From Cytophagaceae bacterium (lineage in GTDB: Bacteria; Bacteroidota; Bacteroidia; Cytophagales; Spirosomataceae): DNA of 64,000 nucleotides. The stretch covers positions 68,646-132,645 of the forward strand of contig JAGOAA010000002.1 in assembly GCA_017984215.1 (NCBI GenBank), in the 5' to 3' direction. This document shows positions 16,775 to 25,566 of the stretch, piece by piece; the first letter of the stretch is position 1, and each line of letters begins with the position of its first letter. A program made the position numbers and the translations under genes. Below the pieces are notes generated by a model. That model had not been told where the DNA came from, made no database searches, and saw nothing but the letters and a program-made list of their open reading frames with translations.

Positions 16775-17839
16775 TTAGATTAATTGTGATAATATGTTCT
16801 GATAGGTTTGAATTCCCTGCTTCAGTTCTTCTAAATAAATAAATTCATCTGCCGTATGGCTTCTTCCTGAATGCCCTGGACCAATCTTTACCGATGGGAA
16901 ATGCATTAATGCCTGATCCGATAGGGTAGGTGATCCGTAGGTTGTAATCCCTAATGCAGCAGCTGCTTCGAGCACGGGATGTCCATCAGGAATTTTACTT
17001 GATTGCAAACGGATGCTCCGTGGAGTCAATTCTGCTTGAACGAGACCTCGTAAAATTTCAAGTACTTGTTCTAGAGAATAACATTCATTGACCCGACAAT
17101 CTATCGTATAGTGACATAGGTCAGGTACAACATTATGTTGTTTTCCGGCATTGATCACGGTAACTGTGCATTTGACAGGTCCGAGTACCGGGGAAACTTC
17201 CGGGAACTCAAATGCCTTAATTTTGTTGATATCTTCCAATGCGAGGTATATCGCATTCACGCCCTCATTCCTTGCCGCATGGCCTGCTACGCCTTTAACT
17301 TCGGCATCTATGACCATCAATCCTTTTTCGGCTATTGCTAATTGGCAATCCGTCGGTTCGCCCACAATTGCCCAGGAAATCTCAGGGAATTCCGCTGATT
17401 TCAAAACGGATTCGATGCCTCCAGTTCCGGATATTTCTTCTTCCGCCGTAGCGGCTAATATTAAATTGAAGGGCAATGTTTGTTCATTAAAAGAACAAAA
17501 CGTGCTAATCAAACTAACTAAACTTGCGCCTGCATCATTGACACCCAATCCAATCATTTTGCCATCTTGGTAGGTGGCAGCAAAGGGTTCATGTGTCCAG
17601 GAGGCATTCGGCTTCACCGTATCGTGATGCGAGTTTAATAGAATACTTGGTTTACTGGCATCAAATTGTTTGTTCGTTGCCCAAACATTATTCCCAAGTG
17701 TATGAAACGCAATATTTCGAGCAGCCAAAAAATCCTGGATAATTGCAGCGGTTCCATGTTCTTCCCGACTTAAAGATGGGCATGCTACCAGCTGTGCGAG
17801 CAGGTTTTGAGCATCTAAAAATTGTTGGTCCGTATACAT
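16775..17839 (-). CDS. M20-family N-acyl amino acid deacylase of arginine synthesis (ArgE-like)
   Basis: The 354-residue product is a dinuclear-zinc M20 peptidase-family hydrolase. Metal and catalytic motifs are NSHHDTVKP (69-77), GVNDAGAS (99-106) and TAEEEISGTGG (131-141). In this operon it should remove the acyl group from N-acetyl- or N-succinyl-citrulline, since the pathway uses an acyl-ornithine transcarbamylase. Which acyl group is not visible in this protein. Ala90 in the transcarbamylase favours succinyl. Its ATG directly follows the argB stop (TAAATG), so translation is coupled. Confidence 0.88.
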   Translation of the reverse strand: MYTDQQFLDAQNLLAQLVACPSLSREEHGTAAIIQDFLAARNIAFHTLGNNVWATNKQFDASKPSILLNSHHDTVKPNASWTHEPFAATYQDGKMIGLGVNDAGASLVSLISTFCSFNEQTLPFNLILAATAEEEISGTGGIESVLKSAEFPEISWAIVGEPTDCQLAIAEKGLMVIDAEVKGVAGHAARNEGVNAIYLALEDINKIKAFEFPEVSPVLGPVKCTVTVINAGKQHNVVPDLCHYTIDCRVNECYSLEQVLEILRGLVQAELTPRSIRLQSSKIPDGHPVLEAAAALGITTYGSPTLSDQALMHFPSVKIGPGHSGRSHTADEFIYLEELKQGIQTYQNILSQLI

Positions 17840-18619
17840 TTAGGCTTGAATCAAAGTGCCTTTATCGGGCTGTGAAACGAAATCTGCATGGCAAAGACGG
17901 ACAATTTGAACGCCTTGTGCAATGGCTTTTAATGCATTTTCGAGCTTAGGAATCATGCCTGCTGACACGATGCCGTCTGCTTTTAACTGAGCAAAATTTG
18001 CCTGATTAATCTGTGAAATCACGGAATTGTCATCGTTCGGATCCATCAATACGCCTTGCTTTTCAAAACAATACGTTAAGGTCACATCAAAATAGTCACT
18101 TAATCCTATCGCCAAAGCCTGCGCCATCGTATCCGCATTGGTGTTGAGGAGTTGGCCTGTGCTATCCGCCGTAATCGGAGCGAACACGGGACTAAATCCA
18201 GCTGAAATTAATCCAGCCAAATCTTGCGCATTGACCTTTTCAATATCACCCACAAATCCATAATCCATGGGAACGGGATTTCTTTTTTTAGCGACAACAA
18301 ATCCTCCATCCGGGCCCGCTAGTCCGATGGCATTGCAATGCTGTGCTTGCAAGGATGCGACAATGGATTTGTTGATCCATCCCGCATAGACCATCGTGAC
18401 GATTCGAAGGCTGTCGGCATCGGTTACTCGCCGACCGTCAATCATTTGACTTTGTATACCTAATTCGGCAGCCATGGATGTAGCGATTTTACCGCCTCCA
18501 TGGACAAGTAATTTAGGGCCTTTGATCGATGCAAAGTTGGCCAGAAAAGAAGCTAATGCTTCAGGAGCATCGATGATGTTCCCGCCAATTTTGACAATAT
18601 GTAAGGCTTGCTTTGACAT
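17840..18619 (-). CDS. argB: Acetylglutamate kinase (or N-succinylglutamate kinase)
   Basis: The 259-residue product belongs to the amino acid kinase family and phosphorylates N-acylglutamate. Motifs are VKIGGNII near the start, LLVHGGGKIATSMA, and NTNADTMAQALAIGL. I choose the ATG at 18619, which shares its first base with the argF' stop codon (TAATG). A start further upstream would add 24 residues lying inside argF'. The order argF'-argB-M20-argH makes four of the arginine steps one transcript. argA/J, argC, argD and argG are not in the window. Confidence 0.93.
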   Translation of the reverse strand: MSKQALHIVKIGGNIIDAPEALASFLANFASIKGPKLLVHGGGKIATSMAAELGIQSQMIDGRRVTDADSLRIVTMVYAGWINKSIVASLQAQHCNAIGLAGPDGGFVVAKKRNPVPMDYGFVGDIEKVNAQDLAGLISAGFSPVFAPITADSTGQLLNTNADTMAQALAIGLSDYFDVTLTYCFEKQGVLMDPNDDNSVISQINQANFAQLKADGIVSAGMIPKLENALKAIAQGVQIVRLCHADFVSQPDKGTLIQA

Positions 18620-19593
18620 TAGAATAAATATGGACTCTCCACCCGCATTTGGGTTAATAAAATTTCTTTTAAGACCGTTTGTGCTGCCCAAACCCGGTTT
18701 CCGGCTTGTTGGACCACGATCGAATTTGCCGAATCGATCACCGCATCATCCACAACGACATTACGACGCACAGGAAGGCAATGCATGAATTTTGCATTAT
18801 TCGTTAATTTCATTTTTTCCTCGCTAACTGTCCAAGCGGGATCAGAAGAAAGAATTTTGCCATAATCTTCATACGAAGACCAGTTTTTGGCATAGATAAA
18901 ATCGGCGCCTTCAAAAGCCTCTTTTGGGTCATAACAGATCTTTGCATTTCCTGAAAATTCAGGGGCTAATTCATAGCCTTTCGGATGTGCGATGGTAAAG
19001 TCTACATTCGCAATATTCATCCATTCTGCAAAGGAATTAGGAACACATTGTGGCAATGCCTTCACGTGGGGCGCCCAGGTCAAAACAACTTTAGGTCGTT
19101 CCACGGTTTTATATTCGGTAATGGTGATTAAGTCGGTCAGCGATTGCAACGGGTGGCGTGTTGCCGACTCCAAGCTTACGATGGGTTTTCCGGTAAATTT
19201 CATGAATTGTTTTAAAACCAATTCAGAATAATCATACGCTCTGTCAACGAGTCCAGGAAAGCTTCTAACACCTACAATATCGCAGTATTGGCCAATTACG
19301 GCCGCCGCTTCCGATACATGTTCTGCTTTATCGCCATTCATGATGACGCCTTCGTTCATTTCCAATTGCCAGGAGTCTGCCCCCACATTCATCACCATCA
19401 CATCCATTCCTAAGTTTTGTGCCGCCTTTTGTGTTGACAAACGGGTACGTAAACTGGAATTAAAGAACAACAAGCCCATGGTCTTATTCTTCCCCAAATG
19501 CTTGTCGGCATAGGGCATCTTTTTCATCAACAAAGCTTCATTTACGAGTTTGTCAATGTTGTACGCGTCTTTAACGGAAGTAAAATGCTGCAT
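18619..19593 (-). CDS. argF': N-acylornithine carbamoyltransferase, probably N-succinylornithine-specific
   Basis: The 324-residue product carbamoylates an N-acylated ornithine. It keeps the carbamoyl phosphate motif FFNSSLRTR (43-51) and the long acyl-ornithine-type loops (YAKNWSSYEDYG, MHCLPVRRN). In the two characterised branches, one residue decides the acyl group: Glu92 in the Xanthomonas acetyl enzyme and Pro90 in the Bacteroides fragilis succinyl enzyme. Here the matching position is Ala90 (NGDKAEHV). From memory of published work, replacing that Glu with small residues shifts the enzyme to succinylornithine, so succinyl use is the better guess. It is first in the arg operon. Confidence 0.92.
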   Translation of the reverse strand: MQHFTSVKDAYNIDKLVNEALLMKKMPYADKHLGKNKTMGLLFFNSSLRTRLSTQKAAQNLGMDVMVMNVGADSWQLEMNEGVIMNGDKAEHVSEAAAVIGQYCDIVGVRSFPGLVDRAYDYSELVLKQFMKFTGKPIVSLESATRHPLQSLTDLITITEYKTVERPKVVLTWAPHVKALPQCVPNSFAEWMNIANVDFTIAHPKGYELAPEFSGNAKICYDPKEAFEGADFIYAKNWSSYEDYGKILSSDPAWTVSEEKMKLTNNAKFMHCLPVRRNVVVDDAVIDSANSIVVQQAGNRVWAAQTVLKEILLTQMRVESPYLF

Positions 19594-19666
19594 ATAAGTG
19601 GTGGTCCGAAGACCTTAGGATATTGGCAATTTGGTAAAATTACCATTTTTACGAGATAAATGAAAT

Positions 19667-20215
19667 TTATCGTCGGCGTTCCCAGGTGAAAACTTGCATG
19701 GGTATTTCGAGTTCGAGTTTTTTCTCGCCTGTCTGAATGAATTGATTTTTCGTTAATACCCGTTGGGAACCTATATTATCCACCGGCGTTTCCGCGCGCA
19801 GGATTCGTAAACCTTCATCTTGAAATGCCCAAGCGGATAAAGCTTGGACTGCTTCGGTGGCAATTCCTTGGCCTTCAAATTTTTGATCGATGGCATAGCC
19901 AATTTCGGTCGTGCCATGATTATCAGGAAGGCCAGCAAATCCGATTCCCCCTACAGAGCAGGACGCCGAGTTGAGGATAATTTCCCAATTTGTGTACCAG
20001 AAATAGTCCAATGGGAATTTAGCGGTTTGGGGTATCCAAAAATCGCTCAAGGCCTGAAGTGTTTCCTGCTCATAAAACAATCCCAATTTCCAAGGGTTAT
20101 GTTTAAGATCTAGCATTTTTTCTAGATCTTTGCGCCCCGTTTGCTTCCAAGCCTGCAGTTGCTGGTTTGTCAGTGGAATCAAGGTTAGTCTTTGAGTTTG
20201 AACTTGAATGGTCAT
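19667..20215 (-). CDS. GNAT-family N-acetyltransferase (RimJ/RimL-like)
   Basis: With the start at 20215 the product has 182 residues and begins TIQVQTQRLTLIPLT, the usual first strand of this subfamily. An in-frame ATG at 20236 is also possible. The acetyl-CoA region is EIGYAIDQKFEGQGIATEAVQAL, followed by ILRAETPVDNIGSQRVLTKNQF, typical of the RimJ/RimL and spermidine acetyltransferase group. The substrate is unknown. The gene lies upstream of argF' (73-bp gap) but nothing ties it to arginine. Confidence 0.87.
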   Translation of the reverse strand: MTIQVQTQRLTLIPLTNQQLQAWKQTGRKDLEKMLDLKHNPWKLGLFYEQETLQALSDFWIPQTAKFPLDYFWYTNWEIILNSASCSVGGIGFAGLPDNHGTTEIGYAIDQKFEGQGIATEAVQALSAWAFQDEGLRILRAETPVDNIGSQRVLTKNQFIQTGEKKLELEIPMQVFTWERRR

Positions 20216-20314
20216 ATTGGGCAACAAATTATCCATTTTGGTCGCAAAATAAAAGGCCTTTATTTTATAAGTACGAATTTTGCATTCGTAAAATACGATT
20301 TTAACAAACAAACA

Positions 20315-22918
20315 ATGAAACAAATTATTACGCTATTCGCATTAATGCTCTTCTCCTTTTCTGCCATCTCGCAGATTCCGGGTGGCATGGGAGGATTCGG
20401 TGCAGCGCCAAAAAAAGAAGCTGTTATTCCAGGAACTGCGCAAGCAGCTTCAAAAGGTTCAGCTAAAATTGTCGGTTATATCTTGGATTCCACAGATACG
20501 AAACCCGTTGAATTTGCCTCAGTAGCCTTAATCAACAAAGCAACGAATCGTCCGGTAGACGGAGCTTCGGCTGATTTGGTTGGGAAATTTGTCCTAAATA
20601 AAGTAGCACAAGGTGATTATAAATTGGTTATCTCGTTCATCGGTTATGAAAGCAAAACATTATTTGTTTCCATCAATGCCAAGAACGATGACCATGATTT
20701 GGGTGTGATCAAGTTACCCGCAAGCACTAAGATGTTGGCGGAAGTTACCGTGGAAGGCCAACGTGCCATGATCGAGGAGCGTGTGGATCGTACGGTTTAT
20801 AATGCGGAAAAAGATGCAACGAATAAAGGGGGTGACGCAACAGATGTGTTGAAGAAAGTTCCTATGTTATCCGTTGATTTAGATGGTAATCCATCGTTGC
20901 GTGGTTCATCTAACGTGAAGGTGTTGATTAATAATAAGCCTTCTACCATTATGGCCTCGAGTATTGCGGATGCCTTGAAGCAAATTCCAGCGGATATGAT
21001 TAAGACGGTTGAGGTAATTACTTCTCCATCTGCTAAATATGATGCAGAAGGTTCCGCCGGTATCATCAACATCGTTACGAAGAAAAATACGTTACAAGGT
21101 TTGACTTTAAGTTTTGATACAAGTGCGGGTGTTCGTGGATCTAACCTAGCGTTAAATGGAAATTTCCGTAATAAGAACTGGGGACTTTCATTGGGAGGTT
21201 TTGGTCGTACGGAATACAATGTCAATGGTAAATTTGAGAGTACGCAGATTACACAGAATAATGGTGTAGAAACGCGTAACGTACAATCAGCTGAAACACG
21301 TCGCGAAGGTATTTTCGGTAATTACCAATTAGGTTTTGATTGGGATATCAACAAATACAATTCGGTTACATCGAATGTTCGTTTTGGTTTGCGTAATGGA
21401 AACAACTGGCAAGATGGTCTTTCGCAGGTTCGAAACAATGTGTTAACGAGTTTACGTAATACAAATTCTCAAGACCAATCCGCGAACGTTGATGTCAATG
21501 TCGATTACACAAAGACCTTTGCAAAGGCACAAAAAGAATTTTCTGTTTTGTCGATGTATAGTCGCAACAATCGGACCAATGATTTTTACAATTTGATTAT
21601 GAATCCGAAATCGAGCATGAGCGAGATCATGAGTTCGATCAAAAACGCGAATGATGCTTACAATGAGGAGGCAACGATTCAAATGGATTATCAAACGCCG
21701 ATTAACAAAATGTCCATGATTGAGTTTGGCGCGAAGGCGATTACTCGAAATGTAACATCGGATTATAAGTCGTTTACGGCAGGTGCTGACGGTGTTTATG
21801 CCTTAGTTAACTTAGCTTCATTGCCAAGTAACGTATTTGATTATAACCAGAACATTTGGGGAACGTATGGTTCATATACCTTAACGACCAAAAACAAGTG
21901 GAGCATAAAAGCAGGTGCGCGTTATGAGCATACGGATATCTCTGCAAGTTTCTTGAAAAAGGAAGGTCAAAATACTGTGATTCCTCCTTATGGCGTGTTG
22001 GTTCCAAGCCTTAACATGTCGAAAACATTCAAGTCGGGAACATGGCGTTTTAGTTACAACCGTCGTATCCAACGTCCAGGTATCGAAAACTTGAACCCGA
22101 ACGTGAATGCTTCTAATCCATTGAACATCTCAACAGGTAATCCGAATTTGGCGCCTGAGTACACAAATAACTATGAGATTTCGTACAGTAAGTTTGTGAA
22201 GCAAACCTATATTTCGACAGCGATTTTCATGCGTAATACAACGGGTGCAATCAATCGTATTCGCGAAGTACGTGGGGATACGGTTAAGACGACATCTCAG
22301 AACATCGGGAATGAAGATGCTTATGGGATGAACATCAACTTAAATGTGAATTTGTCTAATAAATTGATGCTTGGTGGAGGCGGTGATTTGTCTTACATGG
22401 TCTTGGCTAATAATGTGGCAGATCCTTTGTTGTCTGCGAAGAATGAAGGTTTACAGTCCAACTTTAGAATTTTCGGAAATTACAACTTTGGCAATGGCTG
22501 GGGTGCTCAGGTATTCTCTTTCTACCGTGTCAATCAAGTTCAATTACAGGGATCTCAAGGTGGATTTGGTATGTATAGCCTAAGTTTGAAGAAGGATTTC
22601 AAGAATAAGAAGGGTAGCATCGGTTTTGGTGCTGAAAATTTCTTGACGCCAAACGGATTTATAATTCGTAACGAAACGAAGACGGCATCGATCAATCAGG
22701 TTTCTGAGAGCACGATGCGTAACATGAACTTCAAGATTAATTTCTCATACCGAATCGGTAAGATGAGTTTTGGTCCTCAAAAGAAGAAGAAGTCGGTGAA
22801 TAACGACGATACAAAAGGTGGCGAAGGTGATGCGGCTCCGGCAGCTCCCCAACAACCGATGGGTATGCCTGGCATGCGTATGGGTGGAGGCGGTGGTGGC
22901 TTCGGCGGACCACGTTAA
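20315..22918 (+). CDS. Outer-membrane beta-barrel family protein (TonB-receptor-like) with Gly/Met-rich ends
   Basis: The 867-residue product starts at the ATG at 20315, which gives the signal peptide KQIITLFALMLFSFSAISQ. A short Gly/Met segment follows (IPGGMGGFG), then a CarboxypepD_reg-like domain (GYILDSTDTKPVEFASV), a plug (ATDVLKKVPMLSVDLDGNPSLRG) with the ITSPSAKYDAEGSAGIINIVTKK motif, and a long barrel with the RIQRPGIENLNP segment of the OMP_b-brl_3 family. The barrel seems to end near FSYRIGKM. The remaining 65 residues form a charged and then Pro/Met/Gly-rich tail. No SusD or DUF4249 partner is adjacent, so transport is not certain. Confidence 0.9.
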   Translation: MKQIITLFALMLFSFSAISQIPGGMGGFGAAPKKEAVIPGTAQAASKGSAKIVGYILDSTDTKPVEFASVALINKATNRPVDGASADLVGKFVLNKVAQGDYKLVISFIGYESKTLFVSINAKNDDHDLGVIKLPASTKMLAEVTVEGQRAMIEERVDRTVYNAEKDATNKGGDATDVLKKVPMLSVDLDGNPSLRGSSNVKVLINNKPSTIMASSIADALKQIPADMIKTVEVITSPSAKYDAEGSAGIINIVTKKNTLQGLTLSFDTSAGVRGSNLALNGNFRNKNWGLSLGGFGRTEYNVNGKFESTQITQNNGVETRNVQSAETRREGIFGNYQLGFDWDINKYNSVTSNVRFGLRNGNNWQDGLSQVRNNVLTSLRNTNSQDQSANVDVNVDYTKTFAKAQKEFSVLSMYSRNNRTNDFYNLIMNPKSSMSEIMSSIKNANDAYNEEATIQMDYQTPINKMSMIEFGAKAITRNVTSDYKSFTAGADGVYALVNLASLPSNVFDYNQNIWGTYGSYTLTTKNKWSIKAGARYEHTDISASFLKKEGQNTVIPPYGVLVPSLNMSKTFKSGTWRFSYNRRIQRPGIENLNPNVNASNPLNISTGNPNLAPEYTNNYEISYSKFVKQTYISTAIFMRNTTGAINRIREVRGDTVKTTSQNIGNEDAYGMNINLNVNLSNKLMLGGGGDLSYMVLANNVADPLLSAKNEGLQSNFRIFGNYNFGNGWGAQVFSFYRVNQVQLQGSQGGFGMYSLSLKKDFKNKKGSIGFGAENFLTPNGFIIRNETKTASINQVSESTMRNMNFKINFSYRIGKMSFGPQKKKKSVNNDDTKGGEGDAAPAAPQQPMGMPGMRMGGGGGGFGGPR

Positions 22919-22934
22919 TCGAAATATATGATAT

Positions 22935-22967
22935 AAAAAAAGGAGGCTCAAAAGGCCTCCTTTTTTT
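22935..22967. terminator. Bidirectional rho-independent terminator
   Basis: GGAGGC (22942-22947) pairs with GCCTCC (22955-22960), and an A7/T7 extension continues the stem on both sides. It ends the barrel-protein gene on the plus strand and the polyprenyl synthase gene on the minus strand. The T-run contains the synthase stop codon. Confidence 0.85.
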
Positions 22968-23940
22968 ATTTGTTACGTTCGATGGTGTAGTTGAGTAGAT
23001 TTCCTAGGGATGTTCGGTAAGCCGAATCAGGGAATTGACTGAGAATCTCGCGCGCTTCTTGTGCAAACTCCTGCATGCGTTGTGTGGCATAGGCAATGCC
23101 TCCCGTGGATTTAACAAACGCGATAACCTCTTTAACTTTTACGGGATTATCTGAATCGTTTTTGATGGTTTTAATCATCTGCTTCCGCAAAGACCTCGTG
23201 GTATTCTGAAGCGCATAGATTAAGGGTAAAGTCATTTTCTTTTCCTTGATATCAATGCCTAAGGGTTTTCCGATTTCAGCGTCACCGTAGTCGAATAAAT
23301 CATCTTTGATTTGAAAAGCGATACCGACTTTTTCTCCAAACTGGTGAGCCATATCGACATATTTCGGATCTGCATCCGTCGATTGTACGCCTACTGCACA
23401 ACATGCGGCAATAAGTGTTGCCGTTTTCTTGCGAATGATATCAAAATAAACATCTTCTGTGATGTCCAATTTACGGGCTTTTTCTATTTGTAATAATTCG
23501 CCTTCCGCCATCTCGCGAACGGCGGTAGAAACGGAAGTTAACAGGTCGAAATCTTTGTGGTCTACGGAGAGTAAAAGTCCTTTCGATAATAAATAATCTC
23601 CTACGAGTACGGCAATTTTATTTTTCCATACCGCATTGATGGAGAAAAATCCCCGACGGTAATCGGATTCATCGACTACGTCATCATGGACTAAGGTGGC
23701 TGTGTGAAGTAGTTCGATTAGCGCCGCGCCACGATACGTTTTTTCGGTGATTTCGCCCACGCATCCTGCTGTTAAGAAAACGAACATGGGGCGCATTTGC
23801 TTGCCTTTCCGTTGGACAATGTAATTCATAATCGTGTCCAGCAGCATGACTTTCGTCTTCATGAACTGTCTGAATTTCCCTTCAAATGCCTTCATGGGTT
23901 CCGCGATGGGCGCCTGAATAGATGAAAGCGAAATGGACAT
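22966..23940 (-). CDS. Polyprenyl diphosphate synthase (octaprenyl/solanesyl type)
   Basis: The 324-residue trans-prenyltransferase condenses isopentenyl diphosphate units onto an allylic primer. The first Asp-rich motif is HDDVVDESDYRRG and the second is FQIKDDLFDYG, with GKQMRPMFVFL and a K-T pair between them as usual. This length and motif set match the enzymes that make the side chain of menaquinone. Geranylgeranyl synthase is an alternative. The gene stands alone, divergent from the patatin gene. Confidence 0.92.
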   Translation of the reverse strand: MSISLSSIQAPIAEPMKAFEGKFRQFMKTKVMLLDTIMNYIVQRKGKQMRPMFVFLTAGCVGEITEKTYRGAALIELLHTATLVHDDVVDESDYRRGFFSINAVWKNKIAVLVGDYLLSKGLLLSVDHKDFDLLTSVSTAVREMAEGELLQIEKARKLDITEDVYFDIIRKKTATLIAACCAVGVQSTDADPKYVDMAHQFGEKVGIAFQIKDDLFDYGDAEIGKPLGIDIKEKKMTLPLIYALQNTTRSLRKQMIKTIKNDSDNPVKVKEVIAFVKSTGGIAYATQRMQEFAQEAREILSQFPDSAYRTSLGNLLNYTIERNK

Positions 23941-23975
23941 AGAATTAAGTTTACGTGCTTGTTCGGCACATGTGG

Positions 23976-24001
23976 AAATTGTGTAAATTTAATCACAATT
24001 T
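23976..24001. promoter_or_regulatory. Perfect inverted repeat in a divergent promoter region
   Basis: AAATTGTG (23976-23983) and CACAATTT (23994-24001) are perfect 8-bp arms with a 10-bp AT-rich spacer. They lie between the divergent polyprenyl synthase and patatin genes, where an operator would be expected. No cognate regulator is identifiable. Confidence 0.4.
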
Positions 24002-24040
24002 GGGATAATTTAGCCCTCAGAAATAAATAATACGAAATTT

Positions 24041-24970
24041 ATGAGCAACATGTTGGTCTTAGCGGGCGGTTCTGTCAAAGGGGCATTTCAAGCGGGTGTC
24101 ATCAAGGCATTAGCTGAAAAAGGATTCCAGCCGGATGTGATTTATGGGATTTCAGCGGGGAGCTTAAATGCGGCTTTTTTGGTGAATGCATTAGGCCAAC
24201 AACATGTTTCGGGTCAGGCCATTTCGTTTCAGCAAGCAGCCGATGATTTATGGGACTTTTGGGAAACGCGAATCACACGGCCTGATTGTTTATCTAAGCC
24301 TTTATCGATATTTGAATTAGGTTGGACTGCGTTAACGAAAAAATTCCGAGGCCTCGTTTCTACCCAGCCGTTGCGTGATTTGATTCATGATGTGGTGTCT
24401 ATTCGAAATTTACAAGCGAGTCCGGTAGGTCTGAAAATAGGTGCAGTAAATATTATGGAGGGGCGCATCCATTATGTGGACCCTAGCACGCCCGAATTTA
24501 TAGAATATTTAATGGCCTCTTCTGCCGTTCCCATTCTGATGCCTGTCGTTAAAATTAACGGAGAAGTTCGTCGGAGCTATTTAGATGGAGGATTGCGGGA
24601 TGTTACCCCGATTCGCCAAGCCTTGGATGATGGTGGGAAAAATATCGTCTGCGTCAGTTGTCATCCGGAAGCGATAGAAGGCGGATATTTTGATTCTGGG
24701 GATTTATTGGCCTTAGTCGATCGTGTCATGGATATCGCGGTCAACGAAATTTTAAATTCGGATTTGCGCGAAACGATACTAATCAATAATTCGTTGCCTG
24801 CTGATGGTTCAATCGTTCAAGAAGGGCCCTATCAAGGCTATCAACGAGTGAAAATAGAATCCATTCGACCTGAGCAGCCTATCACAATCGATATCCAACA
24901 TTTCACTAAATTAGATATCCGACGGATGCTGGAGATTGGCTATGAAGTGGGCCGCAATAAAAAAGCCTGA
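24041..24970 (+). CDS. Patatin-like phospholipase
   Basis: The 309-residue product is a cytosolic or membrane-associated lipid acyl hydrolase. The oxyanion loop is GGSVKGAFQAG (9-19), the nucleophile elbow is GISAGS (40-45, Ser42), and the catalytic Asp is in DGGLRD near residue 186. All catalytic parts of the Ser-Asp dyad are present. No signal peptide is seen. The last codons and the stop lie inside a hairpin that looks like the terminator of the opposing pyrH-frr operon. Confidence 0.9.
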   Translation: MSNMLVLAGGSVKGAFQAGVIKALAEKGFQPDVIYGISAGSLNAAFLVNALGQQHVSGQAISFQQAADDLWDFWETRITRPDCLSKPLSIFELGWTALTKKFRGLVSTQPLRDLIHDVVSIRNLQASPVGLKIGAVNIMEGRIHYVDPSTPEFIEYLMASSAVPILMPVVKINGEVRRSYLDGGLRDVTPIRQALDDGGKNIVCVSCHPEAIEGGYFDSGDLLALVDRVMDIAVNEILNSDLRETILINNSLPADGSIVQEGPYQGYQRVKIESIRPEQPITIDIQHFTKLDIRRMLEIGYEVGRNKKA

Positions 24971-24987
24971 TGTTTCCATCAGGCTTT
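24955..24987 (-). terminator. Rho-independent terminator of pyrH-frr, overlapping the patatin 3' end
   Basis: AAAGCCTGATG and CATCAGGCTTT form an 11-bp stem with a TTTC loop (24962-24987). On the minus strand the stem is followed by a run of six T, on the plus strand by only three. It therefore serves the minus-strand operon best. The patatin TGA stop is inside the stem. Confidence 0.75.
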
Positions 24988-24999
24988 CGACATGGGTCA

Positions 25000-25560
25000 T
25001 TAAACCACCATGATGTCTCTTTCTTTTTCGTTAAAAATCTGATCGATTTTAACTACGAAGCCATCGGTAATTTTTTGGATTTTATCTTCGGCCGCTTTAA
25101 TCGCATCTTCCGAAACGCCATCGCCTTTTAATTTTTTGATGCTATTGTTGCCATCTTGGCGTGCATTACGGATGTTGATTTTCGCAACTTCGATTTCTTG
25201 CTTTACACGTTTTACCAAATCACGACGACGCTCTTCCGTCAAAGGAGGAATCGCCAAACGAATCGTTTCTCCATCATTCATCGGATTTAAGCCCAAGTTT
25301 GAATTACGAATCGATTTTTCAATCTCACCGAAAATTCCTTTTTCGAATGGTTTAATGGCAATTGTACGCGCATCGGGTGTTGTGATGGACGCTGCCCCTG
25401 AAATCGGTGTAGCCATTCCATAATAATCAATCATCAAACCGTCCAACATAGACGTGCTCGCTTTGCCAGCACGAATTTTTGATAATTCAATGTTTAAGTG
25501 TTTAATGGCGCCCTCCATGGTTTCTTGGGTCGCATCAATATAAAATTCAATTTCTTCCAT
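25000..25560 (-). CDS. frr: Ribosome recycling factor
   Basis: The 186-residue protein splits post-termination ribosomes together with EF-G. Typical segments are MEGAIKHLNIELSKIRAGKAS, the conserved PFEKG, then LNPMNDGETIRLAIPPLTEERR and KRVKQEIEVAKINIRNARQD. Length and start are standard. It follows pyrH after 6 bp, the usual pyrH-frr pair. Confidence 0.98.
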   Translation of the reverse strand: MEEIEFYIDATQETMEGAIKHLNIELSKIRAGKASTSMLDGLMIDYYGMATPISGAASITTPDARTIAIKPFEKGIFGEIEKSIRNSNLGLNPMNDGETIRLAIPPLTEERRRDLVKRVKQEIEVAKINIRNARQDGNNSIKKLKGDGVSEDAIKAAEDKIQKITDGFVVKIDQIFNEKERDIMVV

Positions 25561-25566
25561 TGGGTA

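Noticed and set aside
17151..17573. Long open frame antisense to the M20 deacylase gene
   Set aside because: The sense frame has clear zinc-hydrolase motifs; the antisense product has no recognisable features and no start context.
19632..19645. Small palindrome TGGTAA-AA-TTACCA before argF' as an ArgR-type operator
   Set aside because: The arms are only 6 bp, it is a single copy, and it does not match the known Arg box; chance is likely in AT-rich DNA.
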